Assembly (NCBI GenBank): GCA_023212725.1
Contig: JALBYF010000017.1
Location: 186,001 to 250,000 of the forward strand
Direction of reading: 5' to 3'
Length of the DNA stretch: 64,000 nucleotides
Origin: Tranzscheliella williamsii
Taxonomy: Eukaryota; Basidiomycota; Ustilaginomycetes; Ustilaginales; Ustilaginaceae
The position numbers and the translations under genes were made by a program. The notes below the pieces were generated by a model. It was not told the origin of the DNA, searched no databases, and saw only the letters and a program-made list of their open reading frames with translations. Numbering within the stretch: position 1 is the first letter of the stretch; each line of letters starts with the position of its first letter. This document shows, one piece after another, positions 41,226 through 52,200 of this stretch.

Positions 41226-44200
41226 ATGGCGCTGGCCACGGCAGAGAGCAATGATCGGACGGTCGTTGACTGTCTCCTCCGATGGAACGACGGCGGTGAC
41301 GCACAACTGTAAGTCAGCATAGACCGCCATCCTTCCTCCTCGGGCCAACGGCAATCAACGATCTTTGACCCAACTAACGCCATCACCGTCGCCATTACAT
41401 CGGCTTGGTCACCCTTACCTCATTGCTTGGCACCTTCACCGTTGATCTAGTCAAGCTGCTTTTGACGAAGCACTTTTGTCGTTGCGCCAGACAGGCGAGG
41501 ATGCAGCTTTGTCCTCTTTGCTTCTGTCGGCTCTCCGCTGTTACTGTCTCTCACCGCAGGTCGCAGATAGCATCGGCCCGAACCTCCTAGTAAAGCTAGC
41601 AGAGCAGGCGCGACAGGCTGGCCACGAACAAAGCGGTCCAGAGGTGTTTTCAGATCTGCTGCTTGATTCGATATGGATCGTCGATGTCGAACTCGAGAGC
41701 CGCAATGACCTGAGCACAGCAACCAAGTCAGATTCAAGCCAGACCGGCATCTCCCTCGGCTTCGGCCAAGATGTGTTTACCACGGTACAGGCTGCTCGAC
41801 AGCGTCTGGCTACAACGGTGCAACATCTGCTGAGCTCGTCGATCGTAACCGAGGAGGACGTATGCCTGCGTCTAGAGCAGACGCTGTTGGTTCAGATCGG
41901 TCTGATCAGCAATGAGGTCTTCTTTAACAAGCGCTCGATACAGCTTCGCACGGCTCGCCTCTTCAAACAGCAAAAGTTCAATCTCCTCAGAGAAGAGAAT
42001 GAAGGCTACACCGCTCTGATTACCGAGGTGCTCGCCAACCTCGGTCCGCCGATCCTCCCTGTTCGCTGCGAAAACAGTTCTGCCGCCGCCGCCCAGCCCT
42101 CGTTAGCCAACCTAGATGACGCAAGCCTAGCCATCATCGAGCAGGAGTCGCCACTGGAGCGCAATAGGCGCGCTGCCAACGTCGTGAACAACGTCCAGGC
42201 TCTGATTGGATACTTTGATCTCGATGCCAACCGGGTTCTCGACATCATCCTCGATCTTTTTTCTTGCGAGCTGACTCGGCATCATCCTTTTTTCCTCGCC
42301 CTGCTGGCGGCATCACCGTGGGGCCAAGAAGCTCAGCTTCAGCAGCAAGAGCGTCGGCCAACTCCGAAGCAAGACCCTCCTTCTGTCAATGTATTCGGCG
42401 ATGTTAATCTCGACCTCGCCGACGACGTTGGCAACCGAATCTGCGCACAGTTGCTGGGTTTCAAGTTTGCCCACTACTGTCACCAGGATACACGAGACTC
42501 AACTCCGGAAGATCTCTACTTTATGACGGCTTTGCTCATAAGGTCCGGCTTCGTCAGGTTTGTGGACATCTACCCCCACCTCTCTCCCGGCGAGGAAGGC
42601 ATGAAGAAGCTCTATGTCAAGCATCGTCAGGCTCTGACCGCCAAGGTGTCCAATGCGAGGGCAAACGCTCTTACTATGGCCGCTCCTCTAGCCGACGAGT
42701 CCGATCCATCCGCCAACAAGAAGGACGTGCAGAAGTTGGCTGATGAAACCGACCAGAAGGAACCGCCCAACCAGATCGTTGGCTTGCTCCGCTGCATGTT
42801 GGCCCTCGGAGATCTCAAGCACTCGCTCTTCCTTCTGACCCGTTACCCGTGGCTTTGCGCTGCATACAACGAGGTGACTGACCGCTACATCCGGCTGCTA
42901 ACTATCGTCGTGCAGCCTGCTTACGAAGAAATCTCCTTCGGCCGCATCAACACTGCCATCTCGAATCCGGGCAACTCAACGCCCAAGCCTCGGTGGGACT
43001 CGAAACAGCAAAAGGCTGTAGCGCCGGCCCCGAGGCCGCTCTTGATAACCCGGCGGGTACCAGAACCGCTGCCATCCGCCAACTGCCAATACGTCTTCTT
43101 CTATCCGTCCTGGTCTGTCGACCTGCCATCGTGCCGCAGCCTCGAAGAAGTCCTCAGCACATTCTTGCCGCTTCTTAAAGTTCTTGGCGTCGGATTGTGG
43201 AGGAATCCCAGCCTTTTCCAGAAAGTTTGTCGCCTCACAAAGGTGGGCTTACGCCTAGCCACCTCCTCTGCTGACGATGAGCGGAGTCAAGACTGGCGCA
43301 ACCTCCTCCGATTCCATCTCCTCCCGGCCCTGTCGCTGTCGCCTTCCAATTCGGGCATCGCCGACGAGATTTGGATGCTCGTTCGCATCCTCTCCTACGA
43401 AGATCGCTTCTCTTTGTACGGCGAGTGGAAGAACGACCTGTATCAGATGCCCGACTTGCGCGCTGCACAGGCCGAGACCGAGAAGGAGGCAAAGGGCATT
43501 CTGAAGCGCATCAGCAAGGACAACATCAAACAGTCGGGTCGCAATCTCGCCAAAGCTTCTCATTCCAACCCCACCGTATTTTTCACTGTGGCGCTCAACC
43601 AGGTACAAGCCTACGACAACCTCATCCTTCCCCTGGTCGAGTCCGCCAAATATCTCTCCCACTTCGAGTATGACATCTTCTCCTTCAATCTGGTGGACGC
43701 GCTCAGCAACCCCGAGAAGGAGAGAACCAAGCAGGACGGCACCAATATCAGTCTTTGGCTCAAAAGTTTGGCCGCCTTTTGCGGAACCCTTTACCGAAGA
43801 TATGCTATGATGGACTGTGCGCCGATCCTGCAGTATTTGGTCAACCAGCTCAAGGCCAACAACTCGAAAGACCTCGTGATCATGTCGGAGCTCATTACCA
43901 AAATGTCTGGAATTGAGCCGTTGGCCAACCTTGCGGATGCTCAAATCGCCGCTCTGACAGGAGGTCGTAATCTGCATATGGAAGCAATGATGGCAGCTAA
44001 CGCCCTTGCCGGCAGCAAAGAACGCCTTGCCTTCCGACGGTCGGGCCAACGTCTACTGCAGGCCTTAATGCAAAGCAAACTTGCCGTGCCACTGCTAATC
44101 CTCGTCGCCCAGCAAAGGCAGGCATGCATCCACCTCGTCCCCGAAAGCGAAGCCCACCTCAAGTATCTGGGCAACCTCTACGATTCGTGCCAGGAAATCC

Positions 44201-46749
44201 TGTTGCAGTACATCGAGTTCCTCTACAACCACCTTGACACCGCCGACTACGCATCCAGCGTGCCTTCGCTCAAGGATCTATGCGTCCGGTTCGGGATCGA
44301 ACCCGCCATCGCCTTCTACATTGCCCGGCCAAAGCTGGTGCACAGCATGAAGCAGATAGAGGCAGCCGAGGCGGCCGGGAAGTTGCGGGCCGAGTTGACT
44401 GCCAAGAAGAGCAAGTTAAAGCAGACTGGAGATGCTGATCCAGCAGATGAAAAACACACACCTGAACAGGCTGATGCACCGACAGTCAGCGGTAAAGACA
44501 AGGATGGCGAAGATGTGGAAATGGAGGATGTCAGCAGAGACGTGAGCTCCGCCTCGGAGCAGGTCTCTCAAGAAGTCAAGGAAAAAGACGTTACCGAAGA
44601 TCCACAGAAACTGCAAGGCGACGTCAAAAAAGTGGAAGCAACGGTCGAGGCGCCGCGTGATCCATGGCATCCCGGACTGTCGGATGCTTTTGAGGCTGCA
44701 AAAGAGATGCTCTCGGAGACCGTTCAGGCCTCGCTTGGCCTCCATTTCTATGTGACCTTCTGGCAGCTTTCCTTGGCCGATGTGAGCGTCCCGATCGAGC
44801 GGTACCAGCAAGAGACGAAGCGGCTCAACCAGCTGATCCGCGAAGCAACTGTAGAAGACCAGCGAAGGAGGCTTCAAGACAATGTCAACCAGCTCAATAC
44901 CGAGATGAAGGACCAGATGAAATCGCACGAGGTGACGCGCAAGCGTCTTGCCGCCGAGAAAGATCACTGGTTCAGCGACACTACGGACCGTGGCGCGCTT
45001 GCGACGCAGATGATCCAGTACTGTCTCTTCCCGCGGGCCATGCTTTCACCGACCGACGCCATTCTCGCCGGCAAATTTATCCGCACCGCGCACAGTCTCG
45101 GCGCGCGGAACTTTTCGAGTCTCACTGTCTATGACAAGGTGTTTGTCGACCACATTTCTGCTGTCGTCTTCTCGGCGACCGAGAACGAGGCACGCAACTA
45201 CTCGCGCTTCCTGTACACGGTCTTGTCGGACCTGAGTCCGTGGCATCGGCATGCAGATACATATGCCAAGGAGGCAATTGGGCAGCGGCTGCCTGGCTTC
45301 CAGATGCGGTGGCACGACCGGCACGGCGGCGAGGCCATCCCCGCCGCGGACCTGCTCACGTGGGAGCAGTTCCGCATGATCTTCTGCAAGTGGCACGACT
45401 GCCTGCAGCGCGCGTTTAAGACGTGCCTGTCGTCGCGCGAGTACATGCGCATCCGCAACGCCATCGTTATCATGACGCGGCTTGCGCCGTTCTTCCCGCT
45501 CATCGACACCCACGGCACCGAGATGCTCGCCCTCGTCGACGGCCTGGCGCTCACCGAGCAGCGCGGCGATCTCAAGATCCTCGCACAGGGCCTTCTCGCC
45601 ACCCTCAAGGCCCGGCAGAAGGCCTGGATTGCAACGCACCAGGCCCGCAAGGTGCCCAACGCCCCCGCTGCCGCGGCGACGCCGGCGGCGGCCGCTCCCG
45701 CCTCGCCAGCTCCGCCCGCCCCGTCCCCTGCGCACAACAGCGGCGCGAAGCCCAACGGCGCAGAGAGCGCTATGAAGAAGCCTGAAGCTCAGGACGCAAA
45801 GAAGGCGAAGGAGGCGAGAGATGCCAAGGCCCTCAAAGAGGCGAAGGAGGCGAGCGATGCCAAAGCTGCCAGGGACGCAAGAGATGCCAAGGACGCCAAG
45901 GAAGCAAGGGCTGCGAGAGATGCCAAGCTTGCCAAGGATGCGAAGGACGCGAGGGAAGCGAGAGAAGCGAAGGCGGCGAGGGACGCGAAGGACGCAAAGG
46001 ATGCGAGAGATGCGAGGGATGCGAGGGCGAGCAAGGATGTCCATGATGTCCGGGAGTCCAAGCGGGCGGACGCGAAGGCGAAGCGGGAAGCGGACGAGAG
46101 GTCCGTCGATCGGGAGAGCAGGAGGGCGGCTGGCTCGGGGGGTCAGGCGGCGGTGGTGGTGCCGACTGGGCCCTCGCGCGGGGGTTCGCAGACTCGGGTG
46201 CCGCTGAGTGCGAATCTGCCGACGCGGCCTGGGCTGCCGGTGGGGCGGGCAGGGCTGGCTGAGGCGGGGGGGAGTCGTGCGGGGACGCCTGGGGCGGAGT
46301 CGCGGCGGGAGGGACGGCGGGGGAAGGAGGAGGGGCGGGGGTCGCGCGACGCCACGCCGGGCGCGGGCGAGCGCGGCCGGGTGGCGGTCGATGCGGAGCG
46401 GCGGCGGGGCGAGCGCGACCCGCGCGCGCGCACCGACGCCATGGACCCCCCGCGCGGCCCTGCTGCCCCCCCCGCCCCCCCACGCCGGGACAAGACCCGC
46501 GAACCCCACCCACCCCGCCACCCCGACCGCCACCACCGCGACCAAGACCGCCCCCCCAAACGCGACCGCGACATCCCCGCCACCCTCGTAGACCGCCTCG
46601 CCTCCGACCTCCCCGACCGCCCCGCCGACCCGCAAAAACGCACCAAACTAGACCGTTCACAAAGCAACAAGTACGACCCCACCCCCCCGCGCCGCGACCC
46701 GCGCGACTTCCGCAAGGACCGCTCCGCCCGCCGTGCCGGCAACGAGTAA
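41226..46749 (+). CDS. THO2: THO complex subunit Tho2 (THOC2), 2 exons
   Basis: Exon 1 (41226-41308) and exon 2 (41451-46749) flank a 142-nt GT-AG intron; the join reads GGDAQL-QAAFDEALLSL and gives 1,793 residues. The conserved THOC2 core includes IADEIWMLVRILSYEDRFSLYGEWKND, KGILKRISKDNIKQSGRNLAKASHSNP, FFTVALNQVQAYDNLILPLVESAKYLSHFEYDI and, near the C-terminal half, DLSPWHRHADTYAKEA and LTWEQFRMIFCKWHDCLQRAF. A coiled segment (about 1,100-1,160) precedes the latter. The last 400 residues are disordered: a repeat of Asp-Ala-Lys/Arg units, then Arg/Pro/Asp-rich tail (RDKTREPHPPRH). Tho2 is the large scaffold of THO/TREX, which couples Pol II elongation to mRNP packaging, export and R-loop avoidance in the nucleus. 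Confidence 0.95.
45789..46061 (+). repeat. Degenerate coding repeat of Asp-Ala-Lys/Arg triplets in the Tho2 tail
   Basis: About 90 residues read as near-continuous (D/E)A(K/R) triplets with few exceptions. At DNA level this is a 9-bp-like purine-rich repeat (GATGCSAAG, GACGCSARG variants). The pattern suits a long single alpha-helix with alternating charge. Confidence 0.85.
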
Positions 46750-47085
46750 ACCACCCCCCCCTTATCCAACACTCACACTGCACACTGCAGACTGCACTAA
46801 TCAAACCACATGCACACGGGGCGATGCTCGGGACAGCCCATCTGATTCCGCCGCAGCCGCACTGCACGGCTACAGCGTCGTGTGGACGGGGAAGCGAGGG
46901 CGTGAGGAAATGGATGCCGCGACGGTGCGCGCAACCGCAGGCGCGCACATGCTGGTCGCGGCGAGGCGCGCACCTGTGCCCGCCCGCGGTTCTTGTTTTC
47001 GTAGGTGTGCTGTGAAGCGTGGTGTGGGTGCGGGAGGCAGGCATCCGCCTACGCGGCAGAGACCGGCGCGCCAACGTCAGCCCGC
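46750..47085. other. Convergent 3' intergenic region
   Basis: 336 bp separate the stop codons of THO2 and the two-RRM gene. It begins with C-rich sequence; no gene is seen. Confidence 0.5.
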
Positions 47086-48140
47086 CTAGGCAGCCACGTC
47101 GGCAGCGGCCTTCTCCTCCAAGGCCACCTTGAGCGCGATGGGTCGGCCGTCGATCTGCATGCCCTGCGCCGCGGACAAGGCGCGCTGCTGCTCGGCCTCG
47201 TCCTGGAAGTCGATGAAACCGAAGCCCTTGGACACGGTACCTGCGGCACCTCGCATAGGGACAGTGGCGGATCGGACCTTGTAGTCAGCAAACGCCTCCT
47301 TGAGCTTGTCGCTGTTGGTGGCAAAAGCAAGGTTGCCTACAAAGACAAGCGTCTTGGAGGGCTCGCCCTTGGGCGGGCCCTTCTCGCGCTTGGGTTTCGC
47401 CGCAGGCTTCGACCCGGGCTCGGCACCTTCTTCCGGCGCGGCGCGCGTACCATTGGCCGCCTCCCTGGCAGCCCTTTCTTTCACATGCTGTCTGCGCTTA
47501 GCGTATCGGCTCACACCCTTGTTGGGCAAAGATACTTTGGCCTGAGCCTGCTCTGGCCCGGCGCCATCCTCTTCACCCTCGTCGGTGCGTTCTCTTCGGG
47601 GAGCAGGGACGCCGTTCTTGCCCTTGCCTCGAGCTCGAGGGGTAGGCTCTGCGCCATCCTCGGCGTTGTTGGCGCCGCGAGCCTTGGGAGGCTTGGCGGG
47701 CTCGACGCTAATCTCGCGTCCGCCCACTTCGCGCTTGTTGAGCGTTTGGACGGCCTGTTGCGCTTCGGCCTCAGAGGAAAAGGTGACAAAGCCATAGCCG
47801 AGGGATCGAGTACCACGGGTAATGATCTGTGCGCCAGTTCTGGTCGGGTCAAAGCATTGCGTTAGGACAGGAGAGCGGCGGGAAGGGGTCAGCCACAACT
47901 GCCATGCGCGATATACGACCGTCGCCAGGGGAGGCTGCGGGAAGGGAAGTGGACGCAAAGGAAGACTTACACAGTGCCAGCCTCGGAAAAGAAAGCGCGG
48001 AGCTCGTCTTCGGTGGTGGCGAAGGCGAGGTTGCCAGTGAAGACCTTTTGTGCCTCATCGCCAGCACTCGCGGCGTTCTGGTACCCGGCGCCGGTGGTGT
48101 TGGCAACAGGGTCGACAGCGCTCTGGTTGGGGTCGGTCAT
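47086..48140 (-). CDS. Two-RRM RNA-binding protein (Sbp1/Rnp1-like), 2 exons
   Basis: Exon 1 (48140-47971) and exon 2 (47839-47086) flank a 131-nt GT-AG intron in RRM1, joining EAGTV to TGAQIITRG, for 307 residues. RRM1 (about 31-110) has VFTGNLAFATTEDEL and RNP1 LGYGFVTF. RRM2 (about 215-295) has LVFVGNLAFATNSDKL and RNP1 KGFGFIDF. The linker is rich in Arg, Lys, Pro and Gly and includes SLPNKGVSRYAKRRQHVKERAAREAANG, giving a basic, disordered surface for RNA or nuclear targeting. The layout resembles fungal single-stranded nucleic-acid-binding proteins of the Sbp1/Rnp1 group, which repress translation or act in RNP granules; the orthology is uncertain. The short Ala-rich tail ends EKAAADVAA. 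Confidence 0.85.
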
Positions 48141-49278
48141 GATGTTGGTCTACTTTGGCAACAAAGGAGTGGATCTGAAGAAGAACGGGGTTGAACGGTG
48201 CAGACTTGAGGACGGAGATAGACTGTTGTGATCCGGTGGGCGTGAGACTGGCTAGCTAAGCAGAGTCGAAGAGAACACTACAATCACAATGAGAAGATGA
48301 GGTGCGAGATGGGTTGGTGGCGGAAGAGAGGATGAAGTAGCGGTCGAGTGGATCAGGTGGAGAAGGATCGCGCAAACGGGCACGCAGCCAAGTGGACTGA
48401 CTGCCGACTGCGACTCTGTAGCTTGGATGCACTACGGAGAGCCTTCGCGCGCGCGCAACCCTTCGCATCCCAGCACGGTGTTTCTGCGCAGCTGAGCTCA
48501 ATCTGCCGACGTTTGCACCGTAAGAAGAATCTCGAACCGCAACTCGACAGTCGCCCAGCCAGCTCAACAATTTCAAACTTAGCTCTAAGAATCAACCTAA
48601 GTACGTACTCCAATTACTTACCCAACTACTTACCTCTGCGCCTCTCACTAGCTGGCTGAGAATAGAAACACTTTATTACAGCCGTCCCGTACGTAACTTT
48701 GAATTGTATGTTGTGTGCAGAATCTAACCTGCTGATCACACAACGTGATTCGCCTTGTAGCCAAGGCCGGGCTTTCTGACGTGTCTTGTGACAAAGCTCA
48801 GTAAGAAGGCAGATCTAACAACGAAGCTTCTCTGTCCTTGGAACGAACCCTCTCCGTGCTTGTTTCCTCGGTCATGCGTAGTCTACGCGTGGATGCGCGT
48901 GGTGGGAGTGGAGAAGCGAGTCGAAGTGCGGGTGTTGTTTGCGAGCGGCGCTCCTCGCTGCTGCTACTTCGAATTTCGACATTTGGCACTCTCTCGCCAT
49001 CCAAAGTGGTTTCAATGCTCTCGAAAGTTCAGGCGGGAGATCACCTCTCTCCCGTCATCACCTCTCTTCCGTCATCACCTCTCTTCTACATCGTCACTTT
49101 TTTGGCGGGCTGACCTGCTTGCCTGCCCCGACACGACACGTCACGTCGCGCAGCGTCACGGCACGTCAGGACGCAATACGACACGACACGACATCGTCCG
49201 GGAGAAGCTGCTCAGTTTGCCGTAATGGCTCAGTACTAAGGATCGATCTTTGCCGCGTCGCTCTTCTGTGCATCTATC
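48141..49278. other. Divergent intergenic region with short repeats
   Basis: About 1.1 kb between outward-pointing genes. Contains a 17-bp tandem repeat (49040-49091) and CACGACA/CACGTCA-like repeats at 49130-49196 just before the RhoGEF start. No gene is supported; small plus-strand frames around 48800-49350 are shadows of these repeats. Confidence 0.5.
49040..49091. repeat. Tandem repeat, about 3 x 17 bp, in the RhoGEF upstream region
   Basis: ATCACCTCTCTYCCGTC occurs at 49040-49056 and 49057-49073, and a third copy from 49074 diverges after its first 12 bases. Nearby (49130-49196) lie many CACGAC/CACGTC elements. Confidence 0.75.
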
Positions 49279-52200
49279 ATGCCGCCGCGTCAGCCAGGAA
49301 GGTCGCCCTTTGCAGGCATCGGGGCAGGCTCCAGCATCGTCGCAAACCTCTCTCCTGAACGCCCCGCTTCCCGCCTCGGTGGTTCTGGTCGCATCACGCC
49401 TAGCTTCCTACAGTCTCCACACAAGAGCAGTCCGCGCCGTACCGAAGGTCTTCCCAGCCTTATCGACTCGCAGCGGCCACCCGTGGCAAGCTTAGCTGCC
49501 CCGTCCAGTCTTCAGGGCACTGGCGTTAGCGACAGCATTTCCAAAGCCTACTTCTATGATGTTATTCTTCACAGCGCTCCCCTCGACGACGACCAGTCTG
49601 CGTCATATCCATTGCCGACTCAGTCTTCTGCCGAGCTGATCATCCCCTGGCTCGGCCAGGTCGTAGTCGACCAAGGCGGAAGCATCGAGTTGGATGTCGA
49701 TGACGCTGGAATGCCTCGGTCTCATAGCGGATCCAGCATAAACGCTGTATCTCCGGCCACGCCGGAGACTGCATCGTACGCCCTTTCATCCCTGAAACCT
49801 CCTTCCGCAGATCCTTCACGCTTCCTCGGCCGCGTACAGGAGCTTATCGATACGGAACGCAGCTACGTCAAGCGCATCGATGTGCTGCACCAGACATATG
49901 CCATCCCGCTTCGCACCCTGGCTAAAAACAGGGACACCGCCATCATCCCCCTCTATGAGGCCCAGCGTCTCTTTGGCAACATTGGCGAGATCGCGGGCGC
50001 CAATCGCGCTTTTCTCAATGATCTAGACCAGCTCGTCCAGCGGGGCTCAGACGCCCTTCGAACCAGTCTCGGCGACGTCCTCTATCGACACATGTCCTGC
50101 TTCTCCTGCTATAACGAGTATTTTGCCAACTTTGAAAAGGCAAAGCACATCGAGCAGTCGCTTGCCAAAAACCGTGCATTCCGCGATTTCACTGATCGCG
50201 CCAAGTACTCCGTCTCTGGGATAGGCAATACCGGCCTCAGGGACTTGCTCATGGAGCCTGTCCAGCGAATTCCCCGATACAAGCTCTTGGTGGACGCTAT
50301 CGTCAAGCACCTCGACCCCAGGGATCCTCAGCGTCCGCGTCTCGAACAAGCCGTAGTCCTGGCAAGCCGTATAGCTAGCTGTGAGGCCGACGACAAGACA
50401 AAGCGTGCCGCTGTGCTTTGGAGCTTTAGCCGCAACGTCGAATCTTTTCCGGCCGAGCTCATCAGCGTACATCGACAATTCATCGACTGCATTGACGTGG
50501 ACGACTTTCCGCTGGATCTCCTCGGCCCTTCTGCTACATTTTCAGGCGCAAAAACGCTGCATTGCACACTCTTCCTTTTCGACGACCGTATAGCAATTGC
50601 CAAACGAGCTCATAGCACCTCCTGCGGCCGCAAACTTCTCGGACTGGATGATCTCGACCGTCTGGCCATGCAGATGAAGACATTCACAGAAAAGAGTTCC
50701 AACGCTACCACAGCAGCGCCGAGCAAAAAGACCGAGCTCGCCTTCCGCGGATCGATCAGCCTGACCGATATCGAAGCGCAGGATCTTGGCGGTTCCGACT
50801 TTCAGCTGGCTATGCTTCAACCGCCAGCACATGTTACCGGCGAAAAGTGGACCGCCAGGCCCATTCGACAGTACATGACCGTCGATCCTAGCACCCTCGC
50901 ACCCTCCACCCTCTCGTCGCGTTCTCACCTGCCCGTCAGCTCCTCCGATGGCGACCTGTCCGCCAGGATCGGTAAGATGCAGTTCCTCGAGAATCTCTGG
51001 CGTGCCAAAGCGCTGTACAGGGGCAAGGATCTGCGCAGCCACGTGCGCTGCCATATTATCCCAGCATCCAGACGTCTAGTAACCTCGGGAGAGCCTCAGA
51101 TCGACCTCTCTGAGCCGGCCCAAATGCACGCAGCAATGCAAACCGAGGCGCGCAAGCTGATATTCTACAACCTATACACCCAACACACCTATCCAGGCGA
51201 GCCGCACAAGGCAAGCGTCGCAATGCACGTCGACCTGAACGAAGACAGCGATGTGCTTGCCCTGGGCACAGCGGTGGCGCCTCCACATGCAGTCCTTGAC
51301 ATTGTATCTCTTGACGACGTCGAGGGTGAGTGCCTGGGCCGCACGCGGAACAAAGAGCGCGACGGGGCCGAAGTGGCCAGCGAGCTGTTCATGTTGGCGG
51401 CGTCCGATCTGCCTAGCCAACTCGTCAATCTCTCGGATGGAATCGAGAACTTGTACGGCAATATCAGCCAGCTGCTCGAACGCAGCAGTCCCGGCGCCCA
51501 CGCTGGGTCCGGATCCAAGCCACGGGCCAAGGCGGCGGCCGGGCTCGAGTTCGGCCGTTCCCTGTTGTTCGGCGGCAGCGCTGCAGGCTCCACGATATCC
51601 AGTTCGGGCCTGTCGAGTGTCGACGTATTCGGTTCTCCTGCCCGCCGGACGCATAGCAACGCTTCCAAGAGCACCTACAGCAGCGCGGCCGCCTCGATCA
51701 GCAGTCGTGGCATGACCTTGTCCACTGCCGGTACGAGCGTTAGCAGTCGTTCGGGCGCCATGGAGCTTTTCGCACGAGGCAGCCAGTTGGACTCGCCCCG
51801 AACCTTTCGGAAGTTCGGCAGGCGCAGGTCGTCGTCCCTTGGGCCGCCTGCCGCGTCGACGGGCCAGGGCGGCGACGACGAGGATGGTCCACAGCAGCGC
51901 CTTCGTTTGCGCGCCACTACACCGGATCCCAGCTGCTTGCTCGACGGCGAGGTGCGACCGGGATCGAGCCTGTCGGCGTCGCCTGCGCGTTCGCCGCCTT
52001 CGGACTCGGTTAGTGGGAGGGTCAGCAGCCGGCTCGGCACGACACACGTGCGTGCGCGGACCGAGAGCGGCGCTGCGCCCGCGTGGTCGCCGACAAAGGG
52101 GCAGGCGGCGCCGTACCAGCAACGGCAGCGCGCGGAATCTGTGGAGCTATCGCGGACGCCGAGCTCCGCGAGCCGGAGGCCAACGGGTCCGCGTGGGCCG

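Noticed and set aside
45046..46635. Minus-strand 529-codon frame opposite THO2
   Set aside because: Shadow of the charged-repeat and GC-rich tail; no domain, while the plus frame matches Tho2.
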